A stretch of DNA of 64,000 nucleotides, taken from assembly GCA_023853785.1 (NCBI GenBank), contig JAJIRX010000865.1:1-64000 (forward strand), given 5' to 3'. The translations under genes were made by a program, and so were the position numbers. Shown piece by piece: positions 23,304-34,905 of this stretch. The stretch comes from Psilocybe azurescens. Taxonomy: Eukaryota; Basidiomycota; Agaricomycetes; Agaricales; Agrocybaceae. The notes under the pieces are model-generated. The model saw only the letters and a program-made list of their open reading frames with translations. It did not search any database and was not told the origin of the DNA. How positions within the stretch are numbered: the first letter of the stretch is position 1; each line of letters starts with the position of its first letter.

Positions 23304-24398
23304 ATGTCCATCCAGACGAATCCCAAAGGACTGGCAAAGTTCGAATGCGGTGGCGACGTTAGATTTCCTGGCTATTATGCTCGATTCCCCATTACCGTGC
23401 AGAATTTGAAGAGCAAAGTAAGGCAGTTGCTAAACCTTACTCACGATCCACCAAAACCTGTTATTCATCGTCTCATTCTCGGGACTATTGGACGCCCTAT
23501 GCGGGACTATAAATCGGACCTCGAGCTGGTGCAAGGCTCCCGCGATGCCGTTCAAGGTGCGTACTTGTCAATGACCAGTTTTTAGCATCTCTCACCGTGT
23601 TTTAGCGCACAATACCCTTTGTGAGATTGGCGTTCTTCACCGCGATATCAGTGCAGGAAACGTCCTACTGACTGAGACACAAGACCCTAGAAGCCGTGGC
23701 TTCATTACTGACGTCGAGTTCGCTCACCTTTCAAGTTCATCGATACAAAAACCGCAAGTGAGGGTAGAAAGCACCATCGGCACACAACACAAATATAATG
23801 ACACGGGGAAACTTCTTTCTATAACAGAGCCGACAACGCGTACGCACATTAAATTCGAACCAAAGGCGAAGATTCAACGGGGTGCCGTTATGACTGTGAG
23901 TTACCTTGGTATAGAAGCTATCTTTCTTTCCGCATTTAATTTATGTCATAGGGGACGGCCCAATTCATGGCCCGGGCCATCTTGCTGCAGTCCGATGCCA
24001 AACCTGTCGTGCACGAAGCAATACACGATGTTGAATCCTTTATATGGGTACTCTCGTACTGTGTCATGCGCAATCTCCAACTTCAGGCTTCCAAACAAAC
24101 CACGCCGCAAGAGGTTCGAGCTGAGTCCAAGGCTTTTCAATCACTATTTTCTCGAACCTTCAGCAAAATGACTCATAAGGGCATCGCTGCCGAGAGGCAC
24201 GGCTTCTGTCAGGGCTTCGTCTTTACGACCAATAAAGATGTTCAGAAAATAATCAAGCACTTCATGAGTCAAGCTCTTGTTGATCTCATCAAAGATGTCT
24301 CAGAACTTATATATGATGCCTTTCACCCATTCCGTCCTGTCCTATTTGATCATAATGCTCTTCTTGCAGTGACTGACAAGGCGATCACATCATTGTGA
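23304..24398 (+). CDS. FunK1-type protein kinase, 5'-truncated
   Basis: FunK1 kinases are a large family of protein kinases special to mushroom-forming and related fungi; their substrates are unknown. Exons 23304-23556, 23606-23895 and 23952-24398 join without frame change into 329 residues (introns of 49 and 56 bp, GTGCGT to TTTTAG and GTGAGT to ATAG). The product shows the end of the N-lobe (HRLILGTIGRPMRDY), the catalytic loop HRDISAGNVLL with its HRD, the metal-binding segment FITDVEFAHL, the GTAQFMA loop and HDVESFIWVLSYC of the C-lobe. A full-length member is about twice as long or more (compare 44351-47367), and the ATP-binding N-lobe is mostly absent. The remaining start lies directly after the hairpin at 23271-23300, as if the upstream part had been removed or displaced by insertion. 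It is probably inactive as a kinase. Confidence 0.8.
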
Positions 24399-24797
24399 CT
24401 TTCAGCTACATATTTAAAAATAATTTAAATGATGTCACTTGTACTATAGAGTTTCTAGATCTTCTTAAATCCATGTTACTGCTCCTGGTATAGCTCTAAA
24501 TCCAACATATAATTGCAGATATTTCATCACAAATCACTTTGCTTTAAATGAGTCTCACATTCTTGAAAGACAGTTTTGCAGAGTGTAGATAAACATGTTG
24601 AAGGCTTAGATTCCACAAAGAAATAAACCAAAATGCTTGTATGCTTCAATCATTTTCATCAGAATGTAGCTTGGTGGCTGTAGGCAACAGAAGGAGAGTA
24701 CTAAAACTGCTGGACCGCTCGCTTTGGGGGTTTCAATATTCAGGTGACCTGTGAAGGGTAAAATTAGGGTCATAAAAATATGAAATAAAAATTTATT

Positions 24798-25330
24798 TCA
24801 AAGATCGTAAACACATGGCCATACCGTAAAAAATATTTTTGAGGCCAACAGGACAGATTCGGTGATCATATATATGGCACCCGTATAGCCGTTAATACGG
24901 TGATGGTGTGCATCCCTAAAACAACATCCAAAGCCATATTTATGTTGTTTTTGTCCTTGTGAATCTGTTACTCTGAAGACTGAGCTATGGAAACAATGCC
25001 ATTCCACCGACTCTGCACCTTGTATCGATACCTTCACATTCTCAGAAAAGCTAGAGGCAAAAGACATCTGTAGAAGATCATGAAGCTGGACTCTGGAGAA
25101 TATAGCTGTTCAGGACAAGCAATGTGTTTAAACGTGTGGCATTTGCAGTCATATTCGTATCGCATTGGATCAGAGTAAACTCTTATTGGGGAGCTTGCTC
25201 CCTCTCTACTGCCGATACCAAAATGTCTAAGCCCACGTGATCCGCTGGCTTTTTGATGGTCACCCCGTGAGAACTTTGAAAGCGGCGAGCGGCGAGCATA
25301 GCTCTCATAGAGCATGCCAGGCACTGGCAT
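24798..25330 (-). CDS. Hypothetical protein, weak support
   Basis: A minus-strand frame from 25330 reads MPVPGMLYESYARRSPLSKF and stays open for 98 codons, with a further open stretch upstream but no earlier ATG before a stop. A second frame (25067-24798) with MSFASSFSENVKVSIQGAES follows in another phase and might be joined by a short intron. No domain is recognised. The composition is protein-like, but the evidence is thin. Confidence 0.3.
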
Positions 25331-25500
25331 AGCGAAGCGTTCTTTTAAAATACTATAAATCTGTTCTATGGAAATGCCTTGGAATGCGAAACTACCCTTG
25401 AAAAGCGGCAGCTGTCACACCCGTGACCGATATCTGCTTAGATAAGTCACAGGTGAAGCGAGCGAAAGGCTTGTACCTCTCACACGTTCACTCACCTCCA

Positions 25501-26691
25501 ATGCCGCCCAAAAGAGCAAGTTCTCAGACCTACCGGCAGAGAAAACTCCTCGGGTAAAGGAAATTCTTCTTGCTTGCCTTGAGGAATGTAACAAACTGGG
25601 CATCGATGAAGATGATGAGGACGTGAGGGCACTGAACCGCATCATCCATAAGCTGACAGATATGAAGGTGTGTTAGATATAACCCGAATGATGTGAACTA
25701 CGGAATGACAGTCTTATAGCCTACCTCATTTTCTGACGTCTCTCTCCTTACTCTTGGTAGAATGGGCGTTACGATTCAGCCCATGGAATGGCGCTCAGAC
25801 GGTGAGACAGAGGCGAAGACACATGGAAGTGTGACATGTCCCGGTGGCCGGACAGTCGAGGATACAAGAAAGAACATCCACGATGTCCTAAAATATGTGT
25901 CACTTGAGGTTTGGGTCTGTTTCTCGTTCATTATGACCCACTAATTCTCCACAGTCAGAAGCTGGCTGTCGTATCCTCATCAACGCCCTCTTAATCCATG
26001 TCGCATCAAACCTAGAGACAGACACATCTGGTGTTGTGATCGCTCCGGAATTTCGTGTTGAGGACAGGCTGCTTAGAAGCACGGAAAATTCGTTCGGAGG
26101 AGTTGTGGATTATATGCTCATCTACGGTGATAAGTCTGCGCGAGGTCATTATGGGTCAGAGTTGCCTGGCTCTGGGTCTAACTTCACTTATATAGATCGA
26201 ATTATTAAATCGAAAGCTTTCGCTTTCAGCGACCGTGAGATTTATAAATTGCATAAGTGCAACATCTACGAAGCGAAGCCCGAAGACCTTTTCAACCCCA
26301 CAATGTCACTTCCCCAAGCGGCGATGGCCGTGATCATCAAGGCACAGGGCCTGCAGTATGTTGGTTTCTATCTAATATGAATGAGATCTCAAAGTACACC
26401 CCTTTAGACTGAAAACTTTCCGAGGTTGTGTTACTAGTGGCAAACGGTGGATGTTTTTCTCTACAATACGGAGAGCCCTGCGCATGAACAAGACAAAACT
26501 GTATACTGGTTAGAGCCAATTCCTCTGGGGGGAGCGTCACGACCCAACTGTTAATCTGGAGTTGATACTCGGTATACTTCGTGACTGGGTAAGTCTGAGT
26601 TCGAAGCCAATGTTTGACTTTCAGAGGCTTATTATGTTAGGTTGAACACGGCCATGAAAATTGTCTGCGCTTTTTCGAGTACCCAACATGA
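25501..26691 (+). CDS. Conserved hypothetical multi-exon gene
   Basis: Plus-strand gene whose exon readings include EKTPRVKEILLACLEECNKL (about 25540-25600), RSDGETEAKTHGSVTCPGGR (about 25790-25850), RILINALLIHVASNLETDTS (about 25970-26030), EAKPEDLFNPTMSLPQAAMA and, after an intron at 26356-26407, RGCVTSGKRWMFF. Clear introns are 25668-25760, 25909-25954 and 26356-26407; a fourth begins at GTAAGT, 26589, and the likely stop is 26691. The frame holds only if the AAAA run at 25510-25513, the T5 run at 26454-26458 and the G6 run at 26527-26532 each change by one base, plus one more at the 25760 junction. Similar proteins of unknown function are common in Agaricomycetes near kinase-rich clusters; this is from memory of the family pattern, not a search. 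Confidence 0.55.
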
Positions 26692-27926
26692 CCTTTTCTT
26701 TTCGCACTTCATTTTTTATATGTATATCACCCAATAAATATCCACCAGCATTAGAGAGAAGGGACGTGATTATTCGTTAATAAATATCGTTCTCGAATTC
26801 AGTCATGTGGTAAGTTCCGGCTGGCGTTCTAGTAATTATCTCGAGCGGGGATAGGCACACCAGATGTCTTACACTTAGAAAATGTCTTTCGTTGAAATAA
26901 CCCATATTCCTTAGTACATGAAGTAGAAGAGGCTCTTGTTAACTTTTACTTATGCTTTGCTCGAAATATCCACATTGGCGAGCATGCTCTCCATCTCGAC
27001 GACAGAAAACGGCAATCGGGACTTTGAACCTAGCAAGATGTGATAAAGTTACGAATGGCAGATGATGTCTTCAAACAGGCGCAATGGCGAGGTCGCACGG
27101 ATGTAAGGAATAGCTCACCAATGCGTCTCTGTGACACGACACGCGTAGCGTGCGAGCTCTAGTTGTGTTGGAGGAGACTTCAGGGATGGTGTACCAAGGT
27201 CTAATAGCCAAAGTCAACATGGTTACATCTAACCAAGGATCTTCAAAGTTGAAGTAAGAAAGTACTGCACGGAGAAAGCCAGACGCCTTTCGGAAGTGCC
27301 ACTGCGCCGTGCTCCTCATTGAAAGCCATCTCCAGAATCCACGTATCGCATCATTTGACTCTCGTCTGCAGACCCTTGGAACAAACCTAGCCACGAGGAG
27401 ACTGACGCCTGGCGAGATTTAAATCTATTACGGACATCACCGGCTGCTTAACGGTATACAAAATCCTAGTGGGAGCCGTCCATATAAAGACCCTCTTCCC
27501 AAGGGAGGACTCGTAACTGGATAATGATTCATGATGTCTTGAGGTAGATAAGGGTTTCGGCTAGAAATTATCTATTAGTGGCAAGAACCGATATGAATGA
27601 TAAAAGAAAGTAGTCGGTGGTAGTCGGTGTTTTCATATGATGTGGAAAGAGACCGATTTCAATTTAGATGAGTCCTGAAGAGAGTACGGGTGTTCACCGG
27701 GGTATAAAATGTTCCTCATTTCGAAGGGGGGAGGAGCAGGCTCCAGAGACATAACGGCTGACTTCCATTGCCTTCCTCCATTCCTTGTTGATTAATTCAT
27801 TATTCAATCACTACTACTGTACGTGTACAATTTGTCTGCAATTTAAGGTCATACTGACCAAGATTTATTCCTATATACTAAATACAAAAGCATTAGGAAC
27901 AGTCTTCACAAGCCTTGTTGAGAAGA
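26692..27926. other. No supported gene
   Basis: About 1.2 kb with one minus-strand frame of 107 codons (27394-27071) that shows no recognisable domain. Nothing repeat-like stands out. Confidence 0.4.
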
Positions 27927-28274
27927 ATGGTGGCAAAACTCTCCAAACCTACTGTCTGCCGCGTGCAACTGCAGTCCCAGGAGACCAACAGCCATTGGGG
28001 GATTGACCTTCGACTTGAATAAAATGACCTCATTGAGAAGGGCAACGATAGGACCAAATGGCATCAATTTAAGCTCCATGTAAATGCTGGAGACGCGGTC
28101 CCAACTGCGTTCAAGAATAGGAAGGATAAGCAGGAGAAGGGCACGCATGCTGTGATGGCCACGGTTGAGATTAGGGACGTTACAGACAAGGACGAGATCG
28201 AAGCCGTCTTGAAGGAACCTACTAAAATGTCGAAGGTGTTTAAGCCATCCAATGTTACCATAGTGCAATCGTAA
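27927..28274 (+). pseudogene. Small hypothetical protein with one in-frame stop
   Basis: From ATG at 27927 the frame runs 115 codons to TAA at 28272-28274 with a single interruption, TAA at 28020-28022 (codon 32). Both sides of the stop look coding: the part after it has an alternating charged pattern (DRTKWHQFKLHVNAGDAV, VEIRDVTDKDEIEAVLKEPT). No domain is recognised. It could be a young pseudogene, a sequencing error, or an intron-containing gene whose splice sites I missed. Confidence 0.35.
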
Positions 28275-28455
28275 AAGAGTGAAGCTTGTGGGAAGATTGC
28301 TTAGTCAGAAACGGCTGGTAAACGGCCTACCCACTCCCATCACGTATCAGCACAAGCTTTATGACCCGACGCGTAGCGGCGGGGGATTCACTTCGCTCAC
28401 CCACTTTGCTTCATGGCTGAGCCGCCAGCTCGTGTATCAGCATGTCCCGCCTTCG

Positions 28456-30470
28456 ATGTTCAAAAATCCCCTGCCTACGAATCCTTGCAGCCGGAGTCTC
28501 CGCGTCTCCGCGTCATCCTCGCTGCCCATTCTGTCGCTCAACCCCTCTTTTGCAAGGAACTCCACCACCACCATGACTAGTCGACTGCCTTCTCGTCGAA
28601 TCACCAATATTCTGGATCCGAAGTCTCTCATGAAGGATCTGGAGAGCGAACTCTTCAACTACACTACCGGGCGTTTTCTGTGAGTGTCCTGTACCTTGTC
28701 TCGTTTGTCTGACTTGCAAAATGATCTACTCAGTGCCAATGAAGCCCTTCGCCTCCGAGAGCGCAGGCGCTTCTTTGACATCCCCGGACTCTTTGGAATC
28801 ATTGCTACGGCACTGCACTGCCAGACTGAAGAGATTGTAGGGTTTCGAAAGCTTGGAGAGGGTGGTCTCAACCGTATCTTTCTCGTCACCTTAGACAGTG
28901 GCTTCCAGCTCATAGCGCGCATCCCATATCCCATCCTGATTCCAAAGGCGTACGCTCTCGCTAGTGAAGTCGCTACCATGACCTTCCTTCGTTCCAAAGG
29001 GCTCCCCATTCCCAAGGTCTATGCGTATTCCTTGACATCAAAGAACGAGGCCAAGACGGAATACATTCTAATGGAGTACGTTGAAGGCACCGATTTGAGC
29101 CAGATATGGTTTGACCTCAAATCAGATGAAATCATCTCGCTTATGGACCAGCTTGCGAAGGTTGAGTCTACTATGATGTCCATATCTTTCCCTGCTGGCG
29201 GTAGCATCTACTACACCAGAGACCTGAAGGAGCTGTCTGGGAACGAGGGCATCCCGCTGGAGGAGAACGAGGGCATCCTACTCGACGAGCAGATCAAGGG
29301 CATCTCACTCAAGGAGGGGAACAAGGGCGGTCTATTCGAGGAGGGCGGTGAGAGCATCTCGCTTGAGAAGGAGCGATTCTGTATAGGCCCTGATGTGTCG
29401 GTACCGCTGTGGTATGGACGAAGGGAACAACTGGATGTATTTCGAGGACCATGTACATCTCACTTCTCCTATCTCTTCCACCTCTTCTTAACTAATCGAC
29501 GACCGTAGATGAGGATGCCGAATCGGTGCTGGTCACGGGAGCCAAGAAAGAGCTCGCTTATCTCAACCAGTTTGGCTCACCGAGGGCACCTTACCAACGC
29601 TTCCGAAGGGAGTACTATAACTACGAGAAGCAGCCACCGTCATATCACGCCAAGAATCTTCGTCGTTATCTCTGTCTCGCACCGTCGCTCGTGCCAGCCG
29701 ATGACTCCCTCAACGCTTTCTGCATTCGTCACCCCGACCTCACGGACAGCAATCTTAAGGTTTTGACAGATTCCAGGGGATTGCAGATACTTAGCGTGCT
29801 GGACTGGCAGCACACTGCTGTCCTACCCCTCTTCCTCCACGCCGGTATGCCCAACGTCATCCAGAATGAAGAGGACGAGGTCTCTCGAAGGATGGCCAAG
29901 CCTAAGCTACCGGATGACTTCAACAAGCTATCGGAAGAAAAGAAAGAATGGGAGATGGAGCTCCTCCGCCGTCGTCTTGTTCACTATCATTACAACCTGA
30001 GCACAGCGACGCACAACAGGATTCATCACAAGGGTCTGGTCTATCCATTGAATAATTTCCGTCGCCGCATCTTCAATCATGCAACTGCTATGTGGGATGG
30101 TGAGACGATCAAATTGCTGTATGCACTGATAGATATGACGCTTGGCTGGCCAAGTTTTGCAAAGGACGGAATGCCATGTCCGGTCGTGTTCACGGAGGAC
30201 GAGAAAGCTGCGGCGGAGACGCTGTATCAGGGACTGGTGAATGCTGAAACAGGTGAGAGGATGCTGAGGGACAATGCCGGCTACGGTGAGGAGACCTGGG
30301 TGCCCGTCGCTTATTACGAGCAAGCCAAGGCATTCGGTCAGGAGATGAAGCGGAGGACATTGGAGGCATGTGCAGAGGATGAAGAGACAACGGAGGAGGC
30401 GTACGCTGTGATCGAGGAAAACTGGCCCTTGGACGATATGGACGAAGAGGAGTTAGAGGAGTACAAGTAA
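28456..30470 (+). CDS. Aim9-like mitochondrial phosphotransferase-family protein
   Basis: Member of the aminoglycoside-phosphotransferase/protein-kinase-like fold family related to yeast Aim9. Exons 28456-28679, 28734-29452 and 29509-30470 join cleanly into 634 residues (introns 28680-28733 and 29453-29508). The start at 28456 is chosen because it gives an Arg/Ser-rich leader (MFKNPLPTNPCSRSLRVSAS) typical of a mitochondrial targeting peptide; ATG at 28573 is the alternative. Visible motifs: the nucleotide-loop region KLGEGGLNRIFLVTLDSGFQ, LIARIPYPI, hinge ILMEYVEGTDL, Brenner motif RHPDLTDSN (catalytic Asp) and metal-binding SVLDWQHT. An insertion of about 45 residues made of EGI-LEEN-type repeats (29241-29370) interrupts the usual spacing before FCIGPDVS. 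The C-terminus is acidic. Unlike most neighbours it needs no frame correction. Confidence 0.85.
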
Positions 30471-31281
30471 GGAATGGACCTGTATTCCCGTTCTGCGATA
30501 TCATCTACCTGCTGTTGAATTCATCATCACTCAGGCTCTTTCGTAAGGACTGTCAACGGAAACTTCTTTCCATCCATCCATTGTCGTCATCTCGTTCAGT
30601 AATCGGACTAAGATATGCATATCCCTTGGGGTTTTCGCTCTCTTTCTTTTTCTTTTTAAGTGGAAATGATGTATTTCTTGTTATTCGGAGCGTCGAATTT
30701 CGAATTCCTGTAGTATCTATCATGATGGATCTTGAGTTGGAAGAAATTTCGGGGAGCCAAGTTTATGTTCGGGGAGGCCAGAAAATGCTCGCGCATAGTA
30801 AATTCTGGTCAATAATAGTTTTGGGGTTTAAGATTCTTGCAAGAGTGTTTCCGCGCAGTCAAATATATTTTCGGGTGACGGGGACAAACACATGTTCGCG
30901 CACCTCGAACATGAGCGCGGGAACATCTCAAATACTTTAAGGGAGCTCAAAAAACATTCCGCGCACTAAATCTCCGCAGACATTTAAAAACACATTTCTC
31001 TAGGGTGATACGCCTGCCACAAAGCTTTTCTTTATCATTCCACTAATTACAACTGGGGTACCATTCCCCGGACGCCACTAGGCTGGGGGTAGGGAGGGAG
31101 GGGGCAAGAGGCCAAAAGAACAGAGGCAAGCGCATCTTGGCCTTTGCCACACTGTCAATACCATGCCCGCGCGGCTCTCAAGGAGGTCTATCTCTATTAG
31201 GTATATCTTATCATGCAACTAGTACCGGTATACTCACAACCCAGCCGCCTATACCTCGGGACCACAATGTGCTTCTCCGTC
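30471..31281. other. Intergenic region
   Basis: Holds the 3' flank of the Aim9-like gene. A plus-strand frame of 141 codons (30515-30940) has no recognisable product and a T-rich middle. Nothing else is supported. Confidence 0.4.
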
Positions 31282-31563
31282 TTAATCAACCAAATTAACC
31301 GAAGAGAAGGCGGTTATGTTCGCCAATATACGAAAATAATGTGATAGTAGGGCTATTGATGAGATCCATGGTGGATCGAGTGTCGCGACCGCGATGTCCA
31401 TGACTGCCTCGACGACTTCGAGAGGTAGGACCAAAGCATCACTAATCTGTGGGGTATCCGCGATATCAGTCATCGTTGAATAGTGCTTAAGAGGAGTCGC
31501 AACCCTGTAAAGTGGTGGTGTTGCAAATAAGGAACGATCATCGTTCGGAACAAGCCGCTGCAT
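31282..31563 (-). CDS. Short F-box-like protein
   Basis: A single frame of 93 codons from ATG at 31563. After a short leader it reads LPLEVVEAVMDIAVATLDPP and LLSHYFRILANITAFSSVNL, the pattern of an F-box helix bundle (LP-E-----I---A). F-box proteins recruit targets to SCF ubiquitin ligases through Skp1. The frame ends at 31282 with no leucine-rich part, so it is either truncated or continues through an intron I could not place. A larger F-box gene lies about 1 kb away on the same strand. Confidence 0.45.
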   Translation of the reverse strand: MQRLVPNDDRSLFATPPLYRVATPLKHYSTMTDIADTPQISDALVLPLEVVEAVMDIAVATLDPPWISSIALLSHYFRILANITAFSSVNLVD

Positions 31564-32518
31564 CTATGCTAGCGTACAGATAAACCCACACAAGACCCCA
31601 TCTTCATCTCCAACGAGTCATTTGAGCCATACAGCTTCAATTTGCTGAAACCTCCTATCGTTGTTTCTAACAAATCAGATGCACTATACATTATTTTCAA
31701 CGCACCGTACACCGCAAGATATCTGCTTCAAAGCCGTGTTGCGAGACAGATAGCAAGCGAACGCACTCTTAAACCCCATCTCACCTCATCTTCATCATTA
31801 TCATCGAGCTTCAAGCTTCAAGCTCAAGAACCAACGCCAACACCAACGCCACGAAGCCAAACTAAAAAGCACAAAACACAAAACACAGAAAAGATCATGC
31901 TACTTACATAAACATACACCCGTACGTATCTCAAAATTCGAAGGGTAAAATTGTACAAGTCTGTGTATGTTGTAGTATCAGTATCAGTATCAGTATGCTA
32001 TACATACATACATCGGTGCATGTCGTCAACGGCCGTGATAAAGCGAACAAAGTATAAGATACAGTATATACAGAAAGAAAACACAAAAAGCAGAAAAAGC
32101 TCTATGTACAGTAATCCGGCGCCGTCGTTATGCCTGTAATTGTATCATGTATGCACATAAAACGGGGATCTGGAAAAGGAAGAGGGTCGTAACAGTTTAA
32201 ATGGAAAGAAAGAAGTCATGGTCATGGTCATGGTCGTAAATCATGCAAGAGTGAAGCAGAAGAAAGTTCGTAAAACATCGTAACATCGTGAACGGGAACA
32301 GGGACAGTACAAAACAAAGTGAAAACAAACAGAAAAATTGTCGGTTGATCATGATAATCAGGGGGTATCAAGGTTCAGATTCAGCTATACGACAACCAAC
32401 GCCAATCAAAGTCCCAAGGAGCCCCAAGAGCAAAAGTCGGTCAAAAGAGAAATAGAACACTAAAGCCATGAAGATGTTGATCTTCATATGATTCCCCTTT
32501 CCTCCCTCCCTCGCATAC
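31564..32518. other. Intergenic, simple repeats
   Basis: A-rich spacer containing short tandem runs such as (GTATCA)n near 31975-31998 and ATGGTC repeats near 32216-32236. No gene is supported; plus-strand frames of 60-90 codons look random. Confidence 0.4.
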
Positions 32519-34905
32519 TCACAACTCAACTCCCACCCCACGACAGTCCTCCAACACGACGCCCCGCTCCGCGCACCTCTCTAGGACACCCGCCCAGAAA
32601 CGACGTATGTTTCTGCTGCGTGCGCGTGCAAGTTGCGATTCTTGTTGCAAATGCGAAGCGGACGGAGAGGGAGAGGTCTTGGAGACATGGACATTTTTCT
32701 TCGACGAGGACGATGATGAGGGAGGGAAAAAGCCACCGGGGTATAGAGGACGCCCCCACTGTCGCAGGCGAAGACGCTGTAGAAAACACAGACGAAGCCA
32801 AAGCCGAAGCCGACACATCCACCTGCACCCGCCCTGTCCGGCGCATAACATCGCTCTCCCAGCTCATATCCCGCACACGCGCCAGGGACGGGAACGCATA
32901 TGCGCTCAGCAAGCTGCCGAACTGCTCCGCGAGCATAAAGTACGGGTCATCTTCGCCCTCGTCCGCGTTATCTTCGTCAGCACCCCCACCCCCACCCCTC
33001 GTCCCCTCCGCCTGCTCTCCGCGTCCTCCGCATCCCCGCGCACCCTGCACTCCAGATCCCGCACCCCGATGAACACGACACCCGGGTGCATAGGCAGGAG
33101 GACGTGCGGCGCGATCCAGTCCGGACGCTGCCAGTTCCAAGCGGCGTCCGCGCTACAGATGAACTCGCGCAGGTGCGGGCACCACGCTGCGAGCGGGATC
33201 GCGGTGCTAAATGGTGTGCTGCCCGGGCTTGCTGAAACAGCGGTCGTTGCAGTGGGGCTGCCAGTACGTAGGGGGAGAAGGAGGAGGCGGCGGCGGATGC
33301 GTCACCCACGCCTCCTCAATATCGCCACTCGAATGCCCAAGCTCCAACTGTCTAATCTTGCTCCCGTGCACCTCGAAAAACCTTCGAAACCCCGCCCCGG
33401 CGTACCCAAAGTCCGCAGAGATGACAGAGAGGTGCGTGAGGCGCGGCATGTCCCACGAGGAGAGCACGCTGAACGTTGCGTTGTCCAGGGTCACTTTCAG
33501 GGAGCGCAGAGACGGGAGGACGAGCGTGTATGTGAACCCGTCGATGGAGGGCTCGATAGCGAGTGATGGAGATGTGGAACAAGGCAGATCGCTGAGAGCG
33601 GCTGAGGAACGGTATGTCCTAGTAGTGGTGTACCGCGCCGTGAGCTCCGTGAGCTTCATCGCACTCATGCCACGCTCAGCGGAGTCCGCACGCTCAACGT
33701 CCCCCTCTTCTCTCTCTCCACTCCGTATCCTGCTGCCCTTCCTCACCCACCTCGCCTGCCGCACCGACACCCCACGCCTCCCCTCCCAGTCCCCGCCCCA
33801 CCACCCATCCCATACACCCCGCGTCCACTAACAACCACCTCCAAAACTCGAGCCCCTCCCCAACGCCACCCTTCGCACTCAGCCGCGGGCCCACAACATC
33901 CTCATAAATCGCACACCCGCATCAAAGTCCGAGCCGTCGTATTCATAGTTCGTCCACGTGAGATGCTTGAGCGGGCGCGCGAGGAGCGTGTGCAGGAGCG
34001 CGTCGGGCGTGAGGATATCGGAGGTGGTGGTATGCTGGTGGGCGACAGCGGAGGTGCTGGAAGATGACGATCCGACCGAGAACGGAACGACGGGCGACAG
34101 ACTCAGCACAAGCGGGTGCATCGGCCTCCTAACGCTCCGATAATCTACATACGCCTCCAACCTTGGGCAGTGCTGTAATATCAGCAGGAGATCATGCGGA
34201 GAGCATTTCTCCATGCTCGCGGTCTCGATGTGCAGCCGCCGTATAAAGCGGCCGACGTTTTTGTTGTTGATTGATGACGATGAGGGAGCGGCTGATGATG
34301 CCGACGACGACGACGTTGTCGTCGATGGAGGAGCACCTGTCCGCCCTCTCACCGTCCCGAACCATCCGAACCCTCTCCTCCTCGCTGCATTCCCACCCAT
34401 CGAACTCGCCACCACCGAACTGTGCACCCCTAACCCGGCCCTTGCACCCGCCCCCAGCACCCCCCGCATCCCCGCCCAACCGCCCCGCCAACATCCGGCC
34501 CTCCCGCCCCCGCCCAATCCACACCTCCTCATAGAGCACCTCCTGCCCGACCGCGTTCCACACCCTGCACACGCGCGTGAGACTCGCCTTGTATCTCAGA
34601 AGCGCGTTGTACTGCGCGAGGCGGGCGGGGAGGTGCGCGTGCGCGTGCGAGTGCGAGAGGAACGACACCGCCGTTTTGGTTTTTATTTTCGTTTTCGTAT
34701 CTGAGCTTGTTTCGTATTCGTATTCGCTGTCATTGTCGTCAGCGAGAGTGGGGTGCGCGAAGGATCCTGATGATGATGATGACGCCGATGCCGCCGCAGG
34801 CCCAAACCCGAAAACCGCAACACTCGCGTATCGCAGAATGATTACCCACAGCTCATACGGCAGCGAGGGCGTGAACACCCCGGGGACACGGGGGCGGATG
34901 GCCAT
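32519..34905 (-). CDS. F-box/leucine-rich protein, frame-broken
   Basis: GC-rich minus-strand gene for a substrate-recognition F-box protein. The ATG at 34905 begins MAIRPRVPGVFTPSLPYELW and runs into the F-box (LPYELWVIILRYASV). It is followed by RVCRVWNAVGQEVLYEEVWI, a Ser-rich low-complexity spacer, and leucine-rich segments: FIRRLHIETASMEKCSPHDL, SLRSLKVTLDNATFSVLSSW, RLTHLSVISADFGYAGAGFR and IRQLELGHSSGDIEEAW. Further on come CPHLREFICSADAAWNWQRP, HPGVVFIGVRDLECRV and the C-terminus RRFWAGVLERCAERGVVLED, with stop at 32519. Five or so frame changes separate these parts; one disappears if the GGGG at 33254-33257 is a base shorter. The order and spacing match fungal F-box proteins, so the gene is probably intact with base-calling errors, though decay is not excluded. 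Several overlapping GC-rich frames on both strands are shadows. Confidence 0.65.

Noticed and set aside
27906..28268. Minus-strand 120-codon frame opposite the small broken ORF
   Set aside because: The plus-strand reading has a more protein-like charge pattern; the minus frame has no recognisable content.
32526..34704. Plus-strand GC-rich frames of 160-320 codons over the F-box gene
   Set aside because: They are antisense to clear leucine-rich and F-box coding sequence and show no family features.
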